Source: Engraulis encrasicolus (taxonomy: Eukaryota > Chordata > Actinopteri > Clupeiformes > Engraulidae). Taken from it: a stretch of 64,000 nt of DNA. Shown here piece after piece: positions 1-13,780 of this stretch. The position numbers were made by a program, and so were the translations under genes. The notes beneath the pieces were generated by a model. That model was not told where the DNA came from. It saw nothing but the letters and a program-made list of their open reading frames with translations, and did not search any database. Location of the stretch: NCBI RefSeq assembly GCF_034702125.1, contig NC_085872.1, positions 26,712,002 to 26,776,001 of the forward strand, in the 5' to 3' direction. Numbering within the stretch: the first letter of the stretch is position 1; every line of letters begins with the position of its first letter.

Positions 1-40
1 TAAGTAATACCCATGCCAATTTCAGCACTGGAAATGAGAT

Positions 41-162
41 CAGGGGTGCATTTCTGGAAAGCGCATTTGCTAACTATGTTAGCTGGTTGCAATGCAATTT
101 CCCATTGGCAACTACCTAAGTTGCTAACTGCTAACAACTTCGCTTTCCAAAAATGCACCCCG
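41..162. mobile_element. Palindromic MITE of the GGGGTG(C/T)(A/G)TTTC type, copy 1
   Basis: caggggtgcatttctggaaa and gctttccaaaaatgcacccc are inverted ends. The inner arms carry ttgctaact, ccaatggg-type sequences and aacttcgct. A related copy is at 13649-13780. Confidence 0.65.
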
Positions 163-1702
163 GGCGAGTAGCAAATGGTTTCAGGTATGCTTTTAAAGAA
201 CTTCTGTGTCGGCATCTTGACTGGAGAAGGTGTCATCACTTGGGCGGCCATCCACCAATGGTCTCTTCATGGTTCTTGGTCCATTTTTGGAGGAGTGCTG
301 ACGTTCACATCCATTTGTTCAGCTTTTATGGCTTTTTATAAGCGTTTTCTACACATAACCCAGATATTACTCCATTTACTCAAGGCTTTCCGCCCTGTTG
401 GACAAGTGTCACCTCAGATATGTTTTGATATACTCTTCAGTGTGAAACCCCATTCAAATAATCATGTGTAGTAAGTGACTGAGATGTTTGGTTCTGAAGC
501 TACAACTACAGTAGAGCAGCTTCTTTTCAGTGAATTTTGTACCTGTCTTAATCGTTCTGGAATTCCAATTTCCTATTTTGCTCATGCTATGTCTACTGTA
601 GTGGAATCAGTGGTGTACAACTTGATGATAGGGTGTTAGCTAACATGTGTATGTGTATTTATGAAAACTTCAGTCCAAATACATAACATGCTCTGAAATC
701 TTACAGTAACTTAACATAACTTTCCCTGCATGTGTTTGTAGGTTACTTATTTATAGTGTCCAACATTGCAATATGAAAATGAATCAGTACATGATCTATA
801 TGTAGGACTTTATATTTGCAGTATTCATGTAGGTTTCACTTTTATCAATCAGTTTGTATCATGTATTTGTACTACTAACATAACCAATCCTTATACAGTC
901 AACGTGTACAAAGGCATCTAAAGTGTTGTGTTTCAAAGATAGACATCCATTAGAGCTTGTGTTGTTTACAAAAATTTATTCATACAAATCTTACAACACT
1001 TCTTTAACATTTAAAAACGTTACCCCCAACCCCTAAGGAGTTATATGTGTAAATATGATGATGTCACGTTGCTAACTTTTCACACATTGTTTGAGATATA
1101 GATAAAAACTTCCACATTAAGGCTTTTGGCGCTTTCAGAAGTGTATATAACAGGCTGTGCTGTGAGCTGGGTACCACAATGCTTTCCATCAATGGTCAAG
1201 AAACTCTATCAATGCAACAACACGACAAAAAACCTGCCTAATGGAATTGAACATAGATGGGGTCCAATATGCATCAAGTGATGGCCAATGCAAACACAGA
1301 AACACTTTGCTCGTCACAATTATATTCATGAAAAAACATCCCTGAAACAATTAATACTTTTGCCATTAACACCAATTTATAAGATCAGATAGTCTCACTA
1401 CTTTTGGCCATGCTTTTTTCGAGTCTAGATTATAGTATAGGTCAATCCAGGCTACAAATAAAAGAGGAAAGAATGTGATGGTAAAATGTAAGCTAATAGT
1501 CTGCAGCATTGTAGGGCCACTGAAATTGCCATCTATGTTTTGTGGCGATTTTTTTTTTTAGATTTACAGTGAAGCAAGGCACCACAGTCAAAAAACTGTG
1601 TTCTCTTCCACACACTCAACATAATCTCATATACCCTCACAAAGATGGTCACACACACGCAAGCATGTGCACAAACGTGCACAATCAGGCGTGTGCACAC
1701 AC

Positions 1703-1782
<80 letters not shown>

Positions 1783-3299
1783 ACACACAAACGCCCACGC
1801 TCACAGAAAGCCTGGGGGAGAATGCCAAATTGGAGCAAGATTGATTTCATGCATGGGACAATGGGCAAGAGATTGAATTACTGGCTACAAGGGGCCTAAT
1901 TTCCATATAAAGCATTATGTGGTAAAGATACACACTGCACATATACATTTAGCATTTTGGGTGAAATCATTATTTATGACAAATTATGAGATTATCACTG
2001 CCAGCAGACTAATTGATATTGATCCCACTTCCATTGTAAGAGGATGTCATTTTGGAGGTTGTTATTTAAAAATCCCATGGTGAAACAGGAAATCAGGCAT
2101 TATAACTTTCTCCATATAGCCAAACCTTTGACAACAGGAGCTTGTTCTTCTGTCTAGTTTGCTACCCATCAGCCCTCTCTGTCTCCCTCGCTTCCTTTCT
2201 CTCTCACACACGCTTTTTTTTTCTCGATCTTTTACTCTCTTTTACAAATAAGTGTACAACAACTTCAACAATATCTGACAAACAAGAGCAATATCCAGCG
2301 CATACTGGAAATAGTACTTCATATACTATTCACAATCTTCAGTTTAAAAGAAACAGAACTTTTCAATAATCAGCTATCAGCCAATCTCAACTCAAGCTAC
2401 ATCTTCAGTAATTCCACTGATACTATCAATATCTATCAAGGATGATGAGTACAGATACAAGCAGCACATGTGTCAAAGCTGGGCCAGTGAGGGGTGGGGG
2501 TGGGGAAAGGGGGAGGGGGGGGGCGCTCTACTCATACAGAACAAATGGAATATTAAACCATCCTGAAGCTTACTTGACACCTAGCGATTGGCATGCCTCT
2601 TCACAAAGGGGGGTCTACAGTACAGTACCCAGTTATACACGTACAAGTGGACACAATCAGGCGATCTCATTTCATCCTTTGCCTTTTTCCCTGCGAGCCT
2701 CTCTAAACCTGGGAGACAGCCTCGTGGGAAAGGCATGAATGAATCTATCACCTTTTCTGGGGATGAAAACACAGAGAGGGTGATGTGCATGGTTAAAGCA
2801 GCATGGTTGGTAGATGGCAGCATGGACCACAGCTGAAGGATAGTAAGGATGAGAACACTGGGGGGGGGGATGAGACCTCTAGAACTACAACGAAAATTAA
2901 AATGTCATCGAGGCTGACATGCAGGTAATGTTAGAAGAGAATGTCATATGTCACATGATATGTCGTATATTTGGAAAAATCTATTTTGCAGGCAAGGCAT
3001 TAAAACACCACAGCTACACCAGAAATGTCTCTTGGTTAGTCTTATCGTGGTGGACTTCCAGCTCACTGGACACCACTCACATACACAAGCGACACAATCA
3101 CTTTTAGAGTGGCTTGTATGGAAAGAGCTCACAAAAGTAACGTGAACATCACAGCAGCTAGCTACACTCAGCTCAATCCCACAACACAAGGGTCTTTTCA
3201 ACAAGTAGCCTACATGAGTAGTGATGACATCTACTACTGTTTTTGGAACAGACCATGCGTAGATAAGTTCACTCAGGGCTGGTACTGAGCAAAATAACA
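163..3299. other. No gene recognised downstream of adcyap1
   Basis: AT-rich single-copy-looking DNA. Apart from the (AC)n array at 1696-1790 and short G-runs near 2510 and 2860, I see no exon-like open frame with splice sites. Part may be a long adcyap1 3' UTR. Confidence 0.4.
1696..1790 (+). repeat. (AC)n array, about 95 bp
   Basis: An ac array with a few g and t interruptions, downstream of adcyap1. Confidence 0.97.
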
Positions 3300-3755
3300 A
3301 CATTACTATATCTTTTATTTTTTTAAAACATTGATTACAAAAATAAGTATAACATTCAGAACTTTGATTGTCTTTTTAAAATCTATTTATTTTCTGCATA
3401 TGATGACGACTTTTAAAATATTTCAGGCGTATAACGTTCAAGGTGCACAAGTTCTTTTTTTTTCCTTCAGCTTTTTTTTTAGGTTCTTTTTCTCAACATA
3501 TAGCTATATACATAAAACTAAATGATTGGTCCACAAAGTATAACTGTGCAGTCTCAAGTGCTCTTCTTGTACAAAAAGAAAAAAAACAATGTTATTATTA
3601 AAATATTCATTTTAATGGCTTTACTTCATACATAAATACATGTTTAAAAGAACACAGGCGCGATTCACCGATTAGTCAGTTATATCAGGATGACTTGATC
3701 TTAGGATAGAATGTACACATGGGAGAAGGGGTGGGTGGTGGCTGTTTTATCGACG
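3300..3755 (-). other. adcyap1: adcyap1 3' UTR, minimal extent
   Basis: AT-rich sequence follows the stop codon. Minus-strand AATAAA hexamers lie at 3386-3391 and 3314-3319. The latter is followed by a T/G-rich stretch (tgttgttattttgct) that could be the downstream element of a poly(A) site. A longer 3' UTR using further hexamers, for example near 975, cannot be excluded. Confidence 0.4.
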
Positions 3756-3936
3756 CTACAGATAGGAAAACCGACGTCCTTTGTTTCTAAATCTCTGTCT
3801 GTACCTTCTTCCCAAGACTGCTGCGAGGTATTTTTTGACGGCCATCTGTTTTCTGTAGCGACTGTAGCTGTCAGTGAAAATCCCGTCCGAATGTCTTTTT
3901 GATGGTTGCGAATCTTCCTCCATGTCGCTTCCTCCG
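3756..3936 (-). CDS. adcyap1: adcyap1 exon 5 (mature PACAP-38 and stop)
   Basis: The acceptor is ttttcttaaag, unusual in having A at -3. The exon encodes [14 protein letters not shown], then PACAP-38, then GRRFSYL and TAG at 3756-3758. The tail RYRQRFRNK is the form I associate with salmonid and other teleost PACAP. GRR replaces the usual GKR after residue 27. Confidence 0.96.
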
Positions 3937-6137
3937 CTTTAAGAAAACAACCACAAACAAAAACACAACAACAACAAAAACATAATCTTAGACGTAGCAC
4001 ACAAATGCGCAAACAGGTATCCAACAAGTCGGTTCGCGTCAGCTCCAATTAAAGCGCTGAAAATTAATTCTTTGTTCATACATTAGCTCCAATAAATGTA
4101 ATAATACAAAAAGTAAGGCTTGTCTCAGTAGGCTACGTACGTGGGGCATCAACAGAATTTTAAAACAAGCCAACTTTATTGGAGCTTTCTTACTGGATAG
4201 ATCTATCATGTTACAAATATTATGTTACAACACGTTGCCAACACACACTGCACAGACAAAGACAACAGCAGCTGAAATAATAATAAAAACGTGCAATAGA
4301 CAGGTAATGGGAAAAGAAAAGTAGAACAAAGGCAGGATGTATGGAGAAACAGGGGACACCGTTGGGTCACCTGTTTAAATGAGGATGATATGAAGGGTGA
4401 CAGCAGGTAAACGCTTAAAGAAATTCCCTTACCCTTCATGAACTGCCATCAGTGAATGCAGATATTTTCTTGCTGATAACTCAACCAGGATGTCCCTCAA
4501 GGCTCTATCTAATTCTCCATCTGCTTGTCTTATGGGTGACCAAAAGGAAATGATAAATATGCCACATTGAATTGTATGTATAGTCATAGAGAATGGCAAA
4601 GCCTAAAATTATACGAAATAACACTTGCCATCAAATGATATTTAAAACAGGAACATTCGTTGTTAAACAAAGCGCTGCCTTGCCACCCACAAAGAACATC
4701 GATCTATGTGCCTATCTCCTTCGCTCCTTTAGTCTATCAGTCTGCCTGAGACTGAATCTTCAATAACTATTTGGTTACACTTACTAAATGAACTACATTA
4801 AATTAGTAATTCAAATTCTGAACCCCATATTGAGCTATTCCCTATGCAACATTTAATATTTTATTTCTAAACAATGTAGCAATAACGGAAGAAAAAAATA
4901 CATTAACTTTAAGAAACAAAACAAGCAGACGTTAACAGACCAGCAACAAATACGAAAGTGAAATCAAAGTGTTCTTAATTTATATCAAGAAGTAGTTATT
5001 AAAACTATATTCACCTCTTCTCCGGAGGGTAGTATAGCGTGTAAACATCGTCCGTGACAGGGCTTCCTATAGCAATCTGATCATTGTCAAACGCCAGGTC
5101 ACTTAATGAGTTCCCGTCTTCGTCAAATACATCATTTTCAAGTCTGAAACAAAAAGAATTAAAAGATGGATCTGATAAAGCGCATTGTAATTACTCGGCT
5201 GTGATGGATGTCGTAGTCCGGACAGAGATCAGCCTGACATTTTAATGAAACAAATAAAACACTGATAATGTCTTTGCAAATGTTTCACAAGATCACTATC
5301 TCTTGTTAATATACCAAGGGTGAGCCATGCGCCAAGGGAACGCATCGAAAGTCTATGGAAATCTGAGGTTTGAAGACGCACAAGCAGAAAGAAAAATCCT
5401 GTGTTCTTGGGTCTTGATATTAAATCTGGGAATAATGACCCTTGCATGCAAAGGGAATTATGTGGATCGTGTAGCCCAGTGATTATGCATGCAACTGACT
5501 TAAAATCAATTCATCAATCAATCGATAGACAAAAACTGTGCAGGTGGGATCGTATCCATCACTGTGAAATCCTTTAAGGAGCTCCTAAATTTCCCATAGA
5601 GCATCCTCATTCGTTTCACCTCGAATCTCCTCCGTGACGCCATTCCAGCGTCATCACCGTCAGTTACATTCATATCATTCACATTTTAATAAGGGGAGTT
5701 CTGGCTACATTTCCATGGAGAGCTCGTCCGTTCCGTTGTGCCAGTCCAACTGTATACTGAGCTTCACCAGTTATAACAAAGAAATAACATAGCCAAATCA
5801 AATCGGGTCTGCCAAATCTTTTCCCAACTCTTCCCAGTCATTAAATATTAAATAGGCCTATAGACCTTGGGAGGTTTTCAGGGGGGATGTGATCAAGCAC
5901 TTGGTTCAGTTACGCGGCAGTTTTGTGCCACATTCCGCAATGCCTTGGGTGTTTCAAGTTTGCAAAGAAAATATTTAAGTGATGTTAGGCCACATACTTA
6001 CAAAATCAGAAAGAATCAGATTTCCATACGTACCTTAATTTGGGGTAGGTGAGCCCGATGGGTGTGCAGTAGACGCTGAAGTGCATTATGATTCCGTAGA
6101 TAAGCAACACTAAAGTCGCTTTACTAGACCTGGCCAT
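3756..6137 (-). CDS. adcyap1: PACAP precursor (pituitary adenylate cyclase-activating polypeptide), 169 aa, four coding exons
   Basis: Coding sequence is complement(3756..3936, 4433..4528, 5015..5143, 6034..6137). The lengths 104+129+96+181 sum to 510 nt, with every junction in phase and GT-AG introns. The precursor starts [12 protein letters not shown] (signal peptide about residues 1-24), followed by a cryptic peptide containing [13 protein letters not shown] and [10 protein letters not shown]. Next comes the PACAP-related peptide region (79-109). Mature PACAP-38 is at residues 125-162: it begins [16 protein letters not shown] after the KR at 123-124 and ends RFRNK before GRR. PACAP-27 would end at Leu151, followed by the amidation and cleavage signal GRR. 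PACAP is a secreted neuropeptide acting on class B receptors (PAC1, VPAC1/2) to raise cAMP. The human precursor is 176 aa from memory. Whether this is the teleost a or b paralogue cannot be decided here. The odd point is the PACAP-related peptide, which starts QADG instead of HADG. Identity is near certain. Confidence 0.96.
4433..4528 (-). CDS. adcyap1: adcyap1 exon 4 (PACAP-related peptide)
   Basis: The acceptor is cacccataag and the donor gtaagg. The 96-nt exon encodes [16 protein letters not shown], then [15 protein letters not shown] and two bases of Gly110. [12 protein letters not shown] is the hallmark of the PACAP-related peptide (GHRH-like). Vertebrate exons I remember have TERHADG or similar here, so three codons and the N-terminal His are missing. 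Because 96 is a multiple of three, skipping this exon keeps PACAP in frame; PRP-skipping transcripts are known in fish. Confidence 0.93.
5015..5143 (-). CDS. adcyap1: adcyap1 exon 3 (cryptic propeptide)
   Basis: The acceptor is gtttcag and the donor gtgaat. The 129-nt exon encodes [19 protein letters not shown] through YTLYYPPEK plus two bases of Arg78, matching the propeptide of vertebrate PACAP precursors. Confidence 0.95.
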
Positions 6138-6138
6138 G
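6034..6138 (-). CDS. adcyap1: adcyap1 exon 2 (first coding exon, signal peptide)
   Basis: The acceptor reads tttcacag and is followed by C and the ATG, whose A is at 6137. The exon ends AAG before the donor gtacgt. It encodes residues 1-34 plus two bases of Arg35, including a hydrophobic signal core ([10 protein letters not shown]). The start has no competitor, since only one base separates the splice acceptor from the ATG. Confidence 0.95.
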
Positions 6139-6582
6139 CTGTGAAAGAAGTAATGACACAATTAAGTAGTCGGAATTATACTGTGTCCTTATTTGCAATA
6201 TCATTGATCACTGCGCGCACAGACACAATAACCGCATCTGCATGGACTTAAAGCTATATGACAAGGTCCACCCCACCTACATCTGTCGTCTTGAACTAAC
6301 TCTTACCCCATAAGGTGTAAGATTGCATTAAAATCCATTCAAGGAAAGAATATTCCCAGCTGAGGAGACTGGATAAACTTTGAAATAATACATCCACACG
6401 TTGGTTCAAGAATGAAAACTTTACGGGCGCAAAGGCTAAAGAGTCCACTTCCAAATCGTAAACGAAAAGATGAATAAAGGTAGGTGTTATATAGAATCCA
6501 AGTCAGAAGTTCAAGTTTCCTCATGAAATTCCAGTTCACAACGCACCGATTTTTATGTCAGAAAGACCGAAGCATCACGTAC

Positions 6583-6715
6583 CTATTGCAGAGAATGTAG
6601 AGAAATGCTGTCGGATGCGTATCGGGTGCGGCTGTGATTGGTGTGAGAGAGATAAGAATCTTTCTCACCACGGCACTTCTTCCCTGAAGCGCCGCCGCCG
6701 TTTCCTTGTGTGCTC
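6583..6715 (-). other. adcyap1: adcyap1 non-coding exon 1 (5' UTR), start inferred
   Basis: A strong donor (CAATAG followed by gtacgt) ends the exon at 6583. The transcription start near 6712-6715 is inferred from the TATA box about 30 bp upstream. The exon is GC-rich near the start (cggcggcggcgc) and has no useful ORF. Intron 1 would be 6139-6582. A non-coding first exon is the usual layout of this gene. Confidence 0.7.
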
Positions 6716-6737
6716 GTCAGTTCAGACAACCCCTGCA

Positions 6738-6745
6738 CTTTTATA
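6738..6745 (-). promoter_or_regulatory. TATA box of adcyap1
   Basis: On the minus strand the sequence reads attattaTAAAAG. It is followed at TATA-like spacing by a GC-rich 5' UTR and a good splice donor. The start site itself is inferred. Confidence 0.65.
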
Positions 6746-6923
6746 ATAATTCGCGATCAGCAAAGTCGCCTGATCGAACCAAAAAAAAACCTCAGCAAAA
6801 TAAATTGTTGTCGTTTTCTACATATCTTGCGCACAACTTTTCCGCTGGTCCGATTACCTCGGATTTTTATCCATGAATAGCGTGTCTTGCCTTTTTTCAG
6901 TAAGTCACATTAAGTATGCTATA

Positions 6924-6931
6924 GACGTCAT
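6924..6931 (-). promoter_or_regulatory. CRE-like site upstream of adcyap1
   Basis: The minus strand reads ATGACGTCT, which matches 7 of 8 bases of the cAMP-response element TGACGTCA. It lies about 200 bp upstream of the inferred start. cAMP control of PACAP genes is established; whether this site is used is inference. Confidence 0.4.
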
Positions 6932-8734
6932 CAAGCCTTCCTCCCGGAATATAGCCTACAGTTCCTTCCTCATCGATGAACTGGTCACAACCATTCACCG
7001 CAGATGGAAGTTATCTTGAAAACTTAATTTAACACCGTGAAAGAAAGTTCTTTTTTTCTTACTCATAAGTATAGGGTGACAGTAATGGCAAACAAGTGGG
7101 CGGCTTTGTAGACATACATCCTTGGCCATTCAGTCTGAATGGGCTATTTTTGTAATTACATGCCCTTGCGCAGCAAATGCGTAATTTAGTAATTTGAATG
7201 CTTTTCAATTGTATAACAATGTAATTAAGCCTATTGATCAATTAGCCTACACCATGCACACTATGCACACTTTATATAAAAATGATGATAATAAAATAAT
7301 TAGTATCAATATTGTGATATCTTAAAATATTTAATATCTCAATGTTATTGACCTATCAGATGACAATAAAGATTTGATGATTGCAAATTTAACTGTGGGT
7401 CTGCATGCTCTGTCTTTAAATAAAAAAAACATATATAGACCTTATGGTCTATTATTAAATAATAGCTCCTAACTTGGCCATACCCTCCACTATTCCTCCG
7501 TTTGTCCATCACGGCCTCATAAGGTCAGCCACTAGCCCGTGTTAAAACCCCGTTAAACAGTAACTGGGGTCAATCAGGCATATAGCCAACATGAAGCCCA
7601 ATTAAAATGAGCTAACCATTCACAAAGTTTTTTTAAGGTGCACCCATAGGGACATCAATCATAGCAGATAAGCTCATTTAGGCCTAAGTACGGCTGCCTG
7701 GAATCATGTCTTCACGAAATTTCTGGAGTGATGACGGAGGTAAGATTACGTATCTATAGCATCATGGTGGAATTGGATTTTAGGGAATAGTTTGCATAAA
7801 CGTTGGAGACACTCTGACGTGGAGTGACGAATGGTTGTAGTCACAGGTGCCCACTCCTTTCTCACGCGCGTGATTTAATTCAAAGACAAGGGTGGACGGT
7901 CATGTAGTTTGCACTTCTTGGATCAAGTAAACAGCGCCATCATGTGGAAAAATAGGCTAATACATTTAGCTCATAGAAACTGCCTGAAACCCACATCACT
8001 CAATGAACCCACGTCGAAATGAGCCTAGGTAAGTGATACCACAGACTGGGCTACAAGTAAGACCTAAAAAGCACTCCAGAAAAGGTCATGTTGCCTCATG
8101 ATAACCAAATTGCCTAACCGTATGATGAATGCTCAGATAGCCTATTCATATTGCTGACATGATTGCCAAGCACTGTTACGCTTTGCCTATCCCTATAATG
8201 TCCCCATGCCCACTTTGCCCCAATAACATCATTTAGCTTAATTGTGTAGCTTTCCATTCGCTGTTCATGCGTCATCAGACAAGGGGCATTCTTTTACTTA
8301 AGTAGCATATGACCTGCAATAAGATGGTCGTTTGGAGCGTGCTGTATTTCTAAAGAAAAGAAAACAATAAAATTAATAAACTAAAACAGGCAACTTGGAT
8401 TTCATTTTGAGGACTTGTGGACTTGGTCTGGTTGAGGGTGAATCACTTCCCAACAAGGGAAGAGAGAATGTCAGGTCATGTCAAAACTTTTTTGGCACGA
8501 CATTTGGGGTAGGCCTATCCAGACTCGGTCATCTCCAACCTGGCGTCATTCGCATAACGTGGTGACCAACAGCTATGGAAATACATCAATACATGTTAAA
8601 AGCTACGGCAACGTCAGTCTCTGCATTATAAGATTTCAGGTTCTATTGGTCGAAAACATGATGTCATGTCCATCCATACTTACAGGGATGCGTAATCCTC
8701 TACTGTTATTGCGCAGCATCCTAGTCCATTTTCA

Positions 8735-8900
8735 TAATGAAAGTGAGAGTGAAAACCCAACTGAGAAACTCCAACATGTGACACAGCACACTACAGCACA
8801 CAAGTGTACACTGCACATAATGAAATTGCATGTATGCCTCGCATGTGCAAGGGGCCAGCCCCCAACGACGCACGAAAGGGTACAGTGGGGGGGGGGGGGG
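8735..8900 (-). mobile_element. Truncated copy of the same SINE
   Basis: The tail part only is present: agtgagagtgaaaaccca, gtgacacagcaca, aatgaaattgcatg and gcaaggggccagccccc match the SINE at 17140-17466. The tRNA-like head is missing, replaced by a run of 18 G at about 8885. Confidence 0.6.
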
Positions 8901-9924
8901 GGTATGGGCACTGGACCTACAGATTCTTGGCCAGAAACACCAATCTGTCAGAATTAAACCTGCCCTGTGTCCGATGAATGGCTAAACTTTCAACACGTGC
9001 ACTCAATACGGCCGCCGCTCAAGCGGTGACATCACATACCCGAACATCTTCACTGAATTCGTTTACTTGGAATGGACCAGAATCAAACTTCTCGAGGCCC
9101 AACGAACAGCGTGGTCAACCCGAAATGTATTTTGCAAGCATTCATTCACCTCACCTTCTCGCGCTCAATAGATGGGAACTGCGGCGCGCTTGCGCTTGCC
9201 GCGAGACACTCACTGCCAGTGGAAACGTCTATCGACCTAGCGAGATAGAGATGAGAGCGGCGAGAGAGAGGGGTGGGGGGTGGGGGGTCCAAACAATACC
9301 ATACCACATGACCAAACTTGTCAAATCTGCTGTGTACTATGGTGTGCTATGACGGGCTACTCAATTAAAACACCATCTACTACACTAATGTCACTAGCAA
9401 GCTGACCCCTTGTGGTGTTTTAATGTATAGCCAGAAGTATAGCCTTTTACCAACGTTTTGTATCTCATGATTCTTATAAATGGCATTTTTGGGTAAACTG
9501 AAATCCCTGGGAGACATTGACTATCCATCCACAGAACAAATAAACAAAGAATGACGCCAATCTGCCTTTGATCAGCAATATACTGTAGTCTTTCTGATCA
9601 GCCAATCTCTGTCTCTAAACTCTGACTGGACACTTATGGTGATACTGAGTTGCATGAAGGAGTTTACTGCACAATTCTTTTAGTTGACTGGAGCCAGTCA
9701 TCTCTGTAGTGTAGAGACTGACATGAGAGACGGTTCTGCTTCTAATCCAAACAGCAGGGTGAGGAGGAAAACAAATGACCAATAGTGCTGCTGATTATAA
9801 GTCTTCCTCTGATACATTTAGGCAGTGCATTAAATTGTTTCGACACATATAGGCCTCGGAGACCTTTATACCAGCTCTATAAGAATACATTCAGCAAATT
9901 ACATTCAGATCAGAGGTGCTGATC

Positions 9925-10398
9925 TAGCCAGGCCATAGCCAGGCTGTGCCCCCCTAGTGACGCAAAACTTTCAGCGTTGCAACTAGTCAGGTCAAGAGCA
10001 ATGCAAGTACTTTCTGAGTTCCCGGAAATACGGAAACTCGTCCCACTTTTTTGGTAAATAAACAACCATAAGCAAGCCAAGGGAGGCGGGTCAATCATGC
10101 CGTTAGTGAAATGTTAATTGTTATGTTCTTGGTCAGACCAAGTCTCGAAGAGATTTGAACATTGATGATAATCAGGCTAGCCAGGCCATGCCCTAGTGAC
10201 GCAACAACTTTGATGTTGCTTCTAGTCAGGTCAAGAGCAATGTAAATATAATTTCTGATCTCCACCCACTTTGCTGGACACCAACCAGTAGAAAACTTAG
10301 GGAGGCGGGTCAACCATGCCATTTGGGAAACGTTAATTGCTATGCTCTTGGTCAGACCAAGTCTTGAAGAGATTGGTATGTCGATGATAATCAGGCTA
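9925..10398. mobile_element. Two tandem copies of the TAGCC hAT-like MITE
   Basis: Copy one runs from about 9936 to 10179 and copy two from 10178 to 10398. Both have gtgacgcaa, gtcaggtcaagagcaatg, gggaggcgggtca and cttggtcagaccaagtct. They share the tagcc junction, as if one landed at the end of the other or a tandem arose. An extra tagccaggcca piece starts the array at 9925. Confidence 0.75.
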
Positions 10399-12447
<2,049 letters not shown>

Positions 12448-12650
12448 TGGGTCTTTCTCAAAGCCTAGGTCAGTGTCCTTCCAAGTGTATCAGGCTAATT
12501 AGTCACGCCCAGTGATTGGCTACCCTTTATCAGTCACACCCAGTGATTGGATATTCTGTAGAGTTCACCAAAAAGTATCCAATCACTGGGCGTGACTAAT
12601 TAGGCTGATACACTTGGAAGGACACTGAGCTAGGTTTTGAGAAAGACCCA
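12448..12650. mobile_element. Palindromic MITE, copy 1 (intergenic)
   Basis: The inverted ends are tgggtctttctcaaagcc and gttttgagaaagaccca. The arms contain ccaagtgtatcaggc and agtcacgcccagtgattgg; one arm has an extra cacccagtgattgg unit. The same family is in the yes1 3' UTR. Confidence 0.8.
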
Positions 12651-13347
12651 GTACTGATCTACCCTGGCAAGGTATTCTGAAGTACAAACAAAAGATGTTT
12701 TTTTTTTTACAAACATTTTAACGCGCCGCCGGGAGTGATGGCATTGCCAGACAATAAGGAACTTGCTTCCAGCCACATTACACGCACGGATACAAGGCTG
12801 TGGGCCCAGTGAATGTGTGAATCAAACATTAAGGTGACGCAGAGGAGTTGTGAACTGAAAGAAATTGGATAAAATCAGGTAGCCTACCCTACATTAAAGC
12901 TTAGACGCAAGGGAGGTAATTTGAGCTTTCCAAAATTAAATAAGGCGTAACATCTCAGCCAGTATGCTATATCACGAGTAAATGTAGCCGCATGGAGCTG
13001 AAAGTTTTCAGCACTGATCAATCGTTTGAACACATATTCACCAATTGACATCTAACTTCATTGGTGGGCCTACTGCTCACCTGTGGCTGTGCAAGATGTT
13101 TACTTGGTGATGGGTGTACCCTGGTCAGGTGTGCGCCTGGCTTGCTGCCAGGCAAGGCAGGGTAAATTCAAGTGGTCAACACGGGTCGAAACGAAGCAAT
13201 CCCACTGTAATATAAGATTTTGTCTCACCAGAAGTAATTATCAAAACGTGAAATTGTAAATGCATGGTCTTTAGACGTGCTCTTGAACCCTGGCTTATCA
13301 GTGTGCCGTGCCCTTGTGTGTGTGCGGGGAATGGGACCAACCTACCT

Positions 13348-13617
13348 TTTTTTTCAAACATTTCTTTATTGAACTTTTATTACTAACATCATAACCCACA
13401 CCCATCCTAAACCCAAGGCACACACACAAAAACAAAATACAAATAACAAAAGCAAAAACAAAAAACACAATAATTGTCATCCCAATAACAAAACAAATTC
13501 TCATTGTATCCCAGCCCTCTACTTTAATATTAATACTTTTTTTACTTTTTAGAAAATCATAAAACACATACCAAATTTTCCAAAAACCTGTCTAACTTCC
13601 CCTTTAACGTAAAACTG
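13348..13617 (-). mobile_element. Retroposed fragment, probably a LINE 3' end
   Basis: A perfect 17-bp duplication atgggaccaacctacct lies at 13331-13347 and 13618-13634. On the minus strand the insert ends caataaagaaatgtttg followed by A8, so it is a poly(A)-tailed minus-strand retrocopy. The 5' part read as LKGKLDRFLENLV recalls the C-terminal end of an L1-type ORF2, but this is a weak match from memory. Confidence 0.7.
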
Positions 13618-13648
13618 ATGGGACCAACCTACCTAGTCTGCATCAAAG

Positions 13649-13780
13649 CTGGGGTGTGTTTCTCGAAAGCATAGTTGTTAGCTAGTTAGGAACTTCGGTA
13701 GTTGCCAATGGGAAATTGCATTGCAAACAACAAAGTAGCTAATGGAGTTAGCAACTATGGTTTCCAGAAATTCACCCCTG
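13649..13780. mobile_element. Palindromic MITE of the GGGGTG(C/T)(A/G)TTTC type, copy 2
   Basis: ctggggtgtgtttctcgaaa and tttccagaaattcacccctg are inverted ends. The interior shares gccaatgggaaattgca with the copy at the window start. Confidence 0.65.

Larger units (their letters stand above)
6746..9924. other. adcyap1 upstream region
   Basis: Apart from the CRE-like site and the truncated SINE at 8735-8900, no gene is seen. The first few hundred bases upstream of the TATA box are the likely adcyap1 promoter. An 18-G run lies near 8885. Confidence 0.4.

Noticed and set aside
1533..1899. Open frames of Thr-His or Cys-Val repeats over (AC)n/(GT)n arrays, here and at 34.4-35.5, 36.6, 39.4, 43.7, 47.4-48.0 and 58.1 kb
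   Set aside because: They are translations of dinucleotide arrays, open in several frames on both strands, with no conserved flanks.
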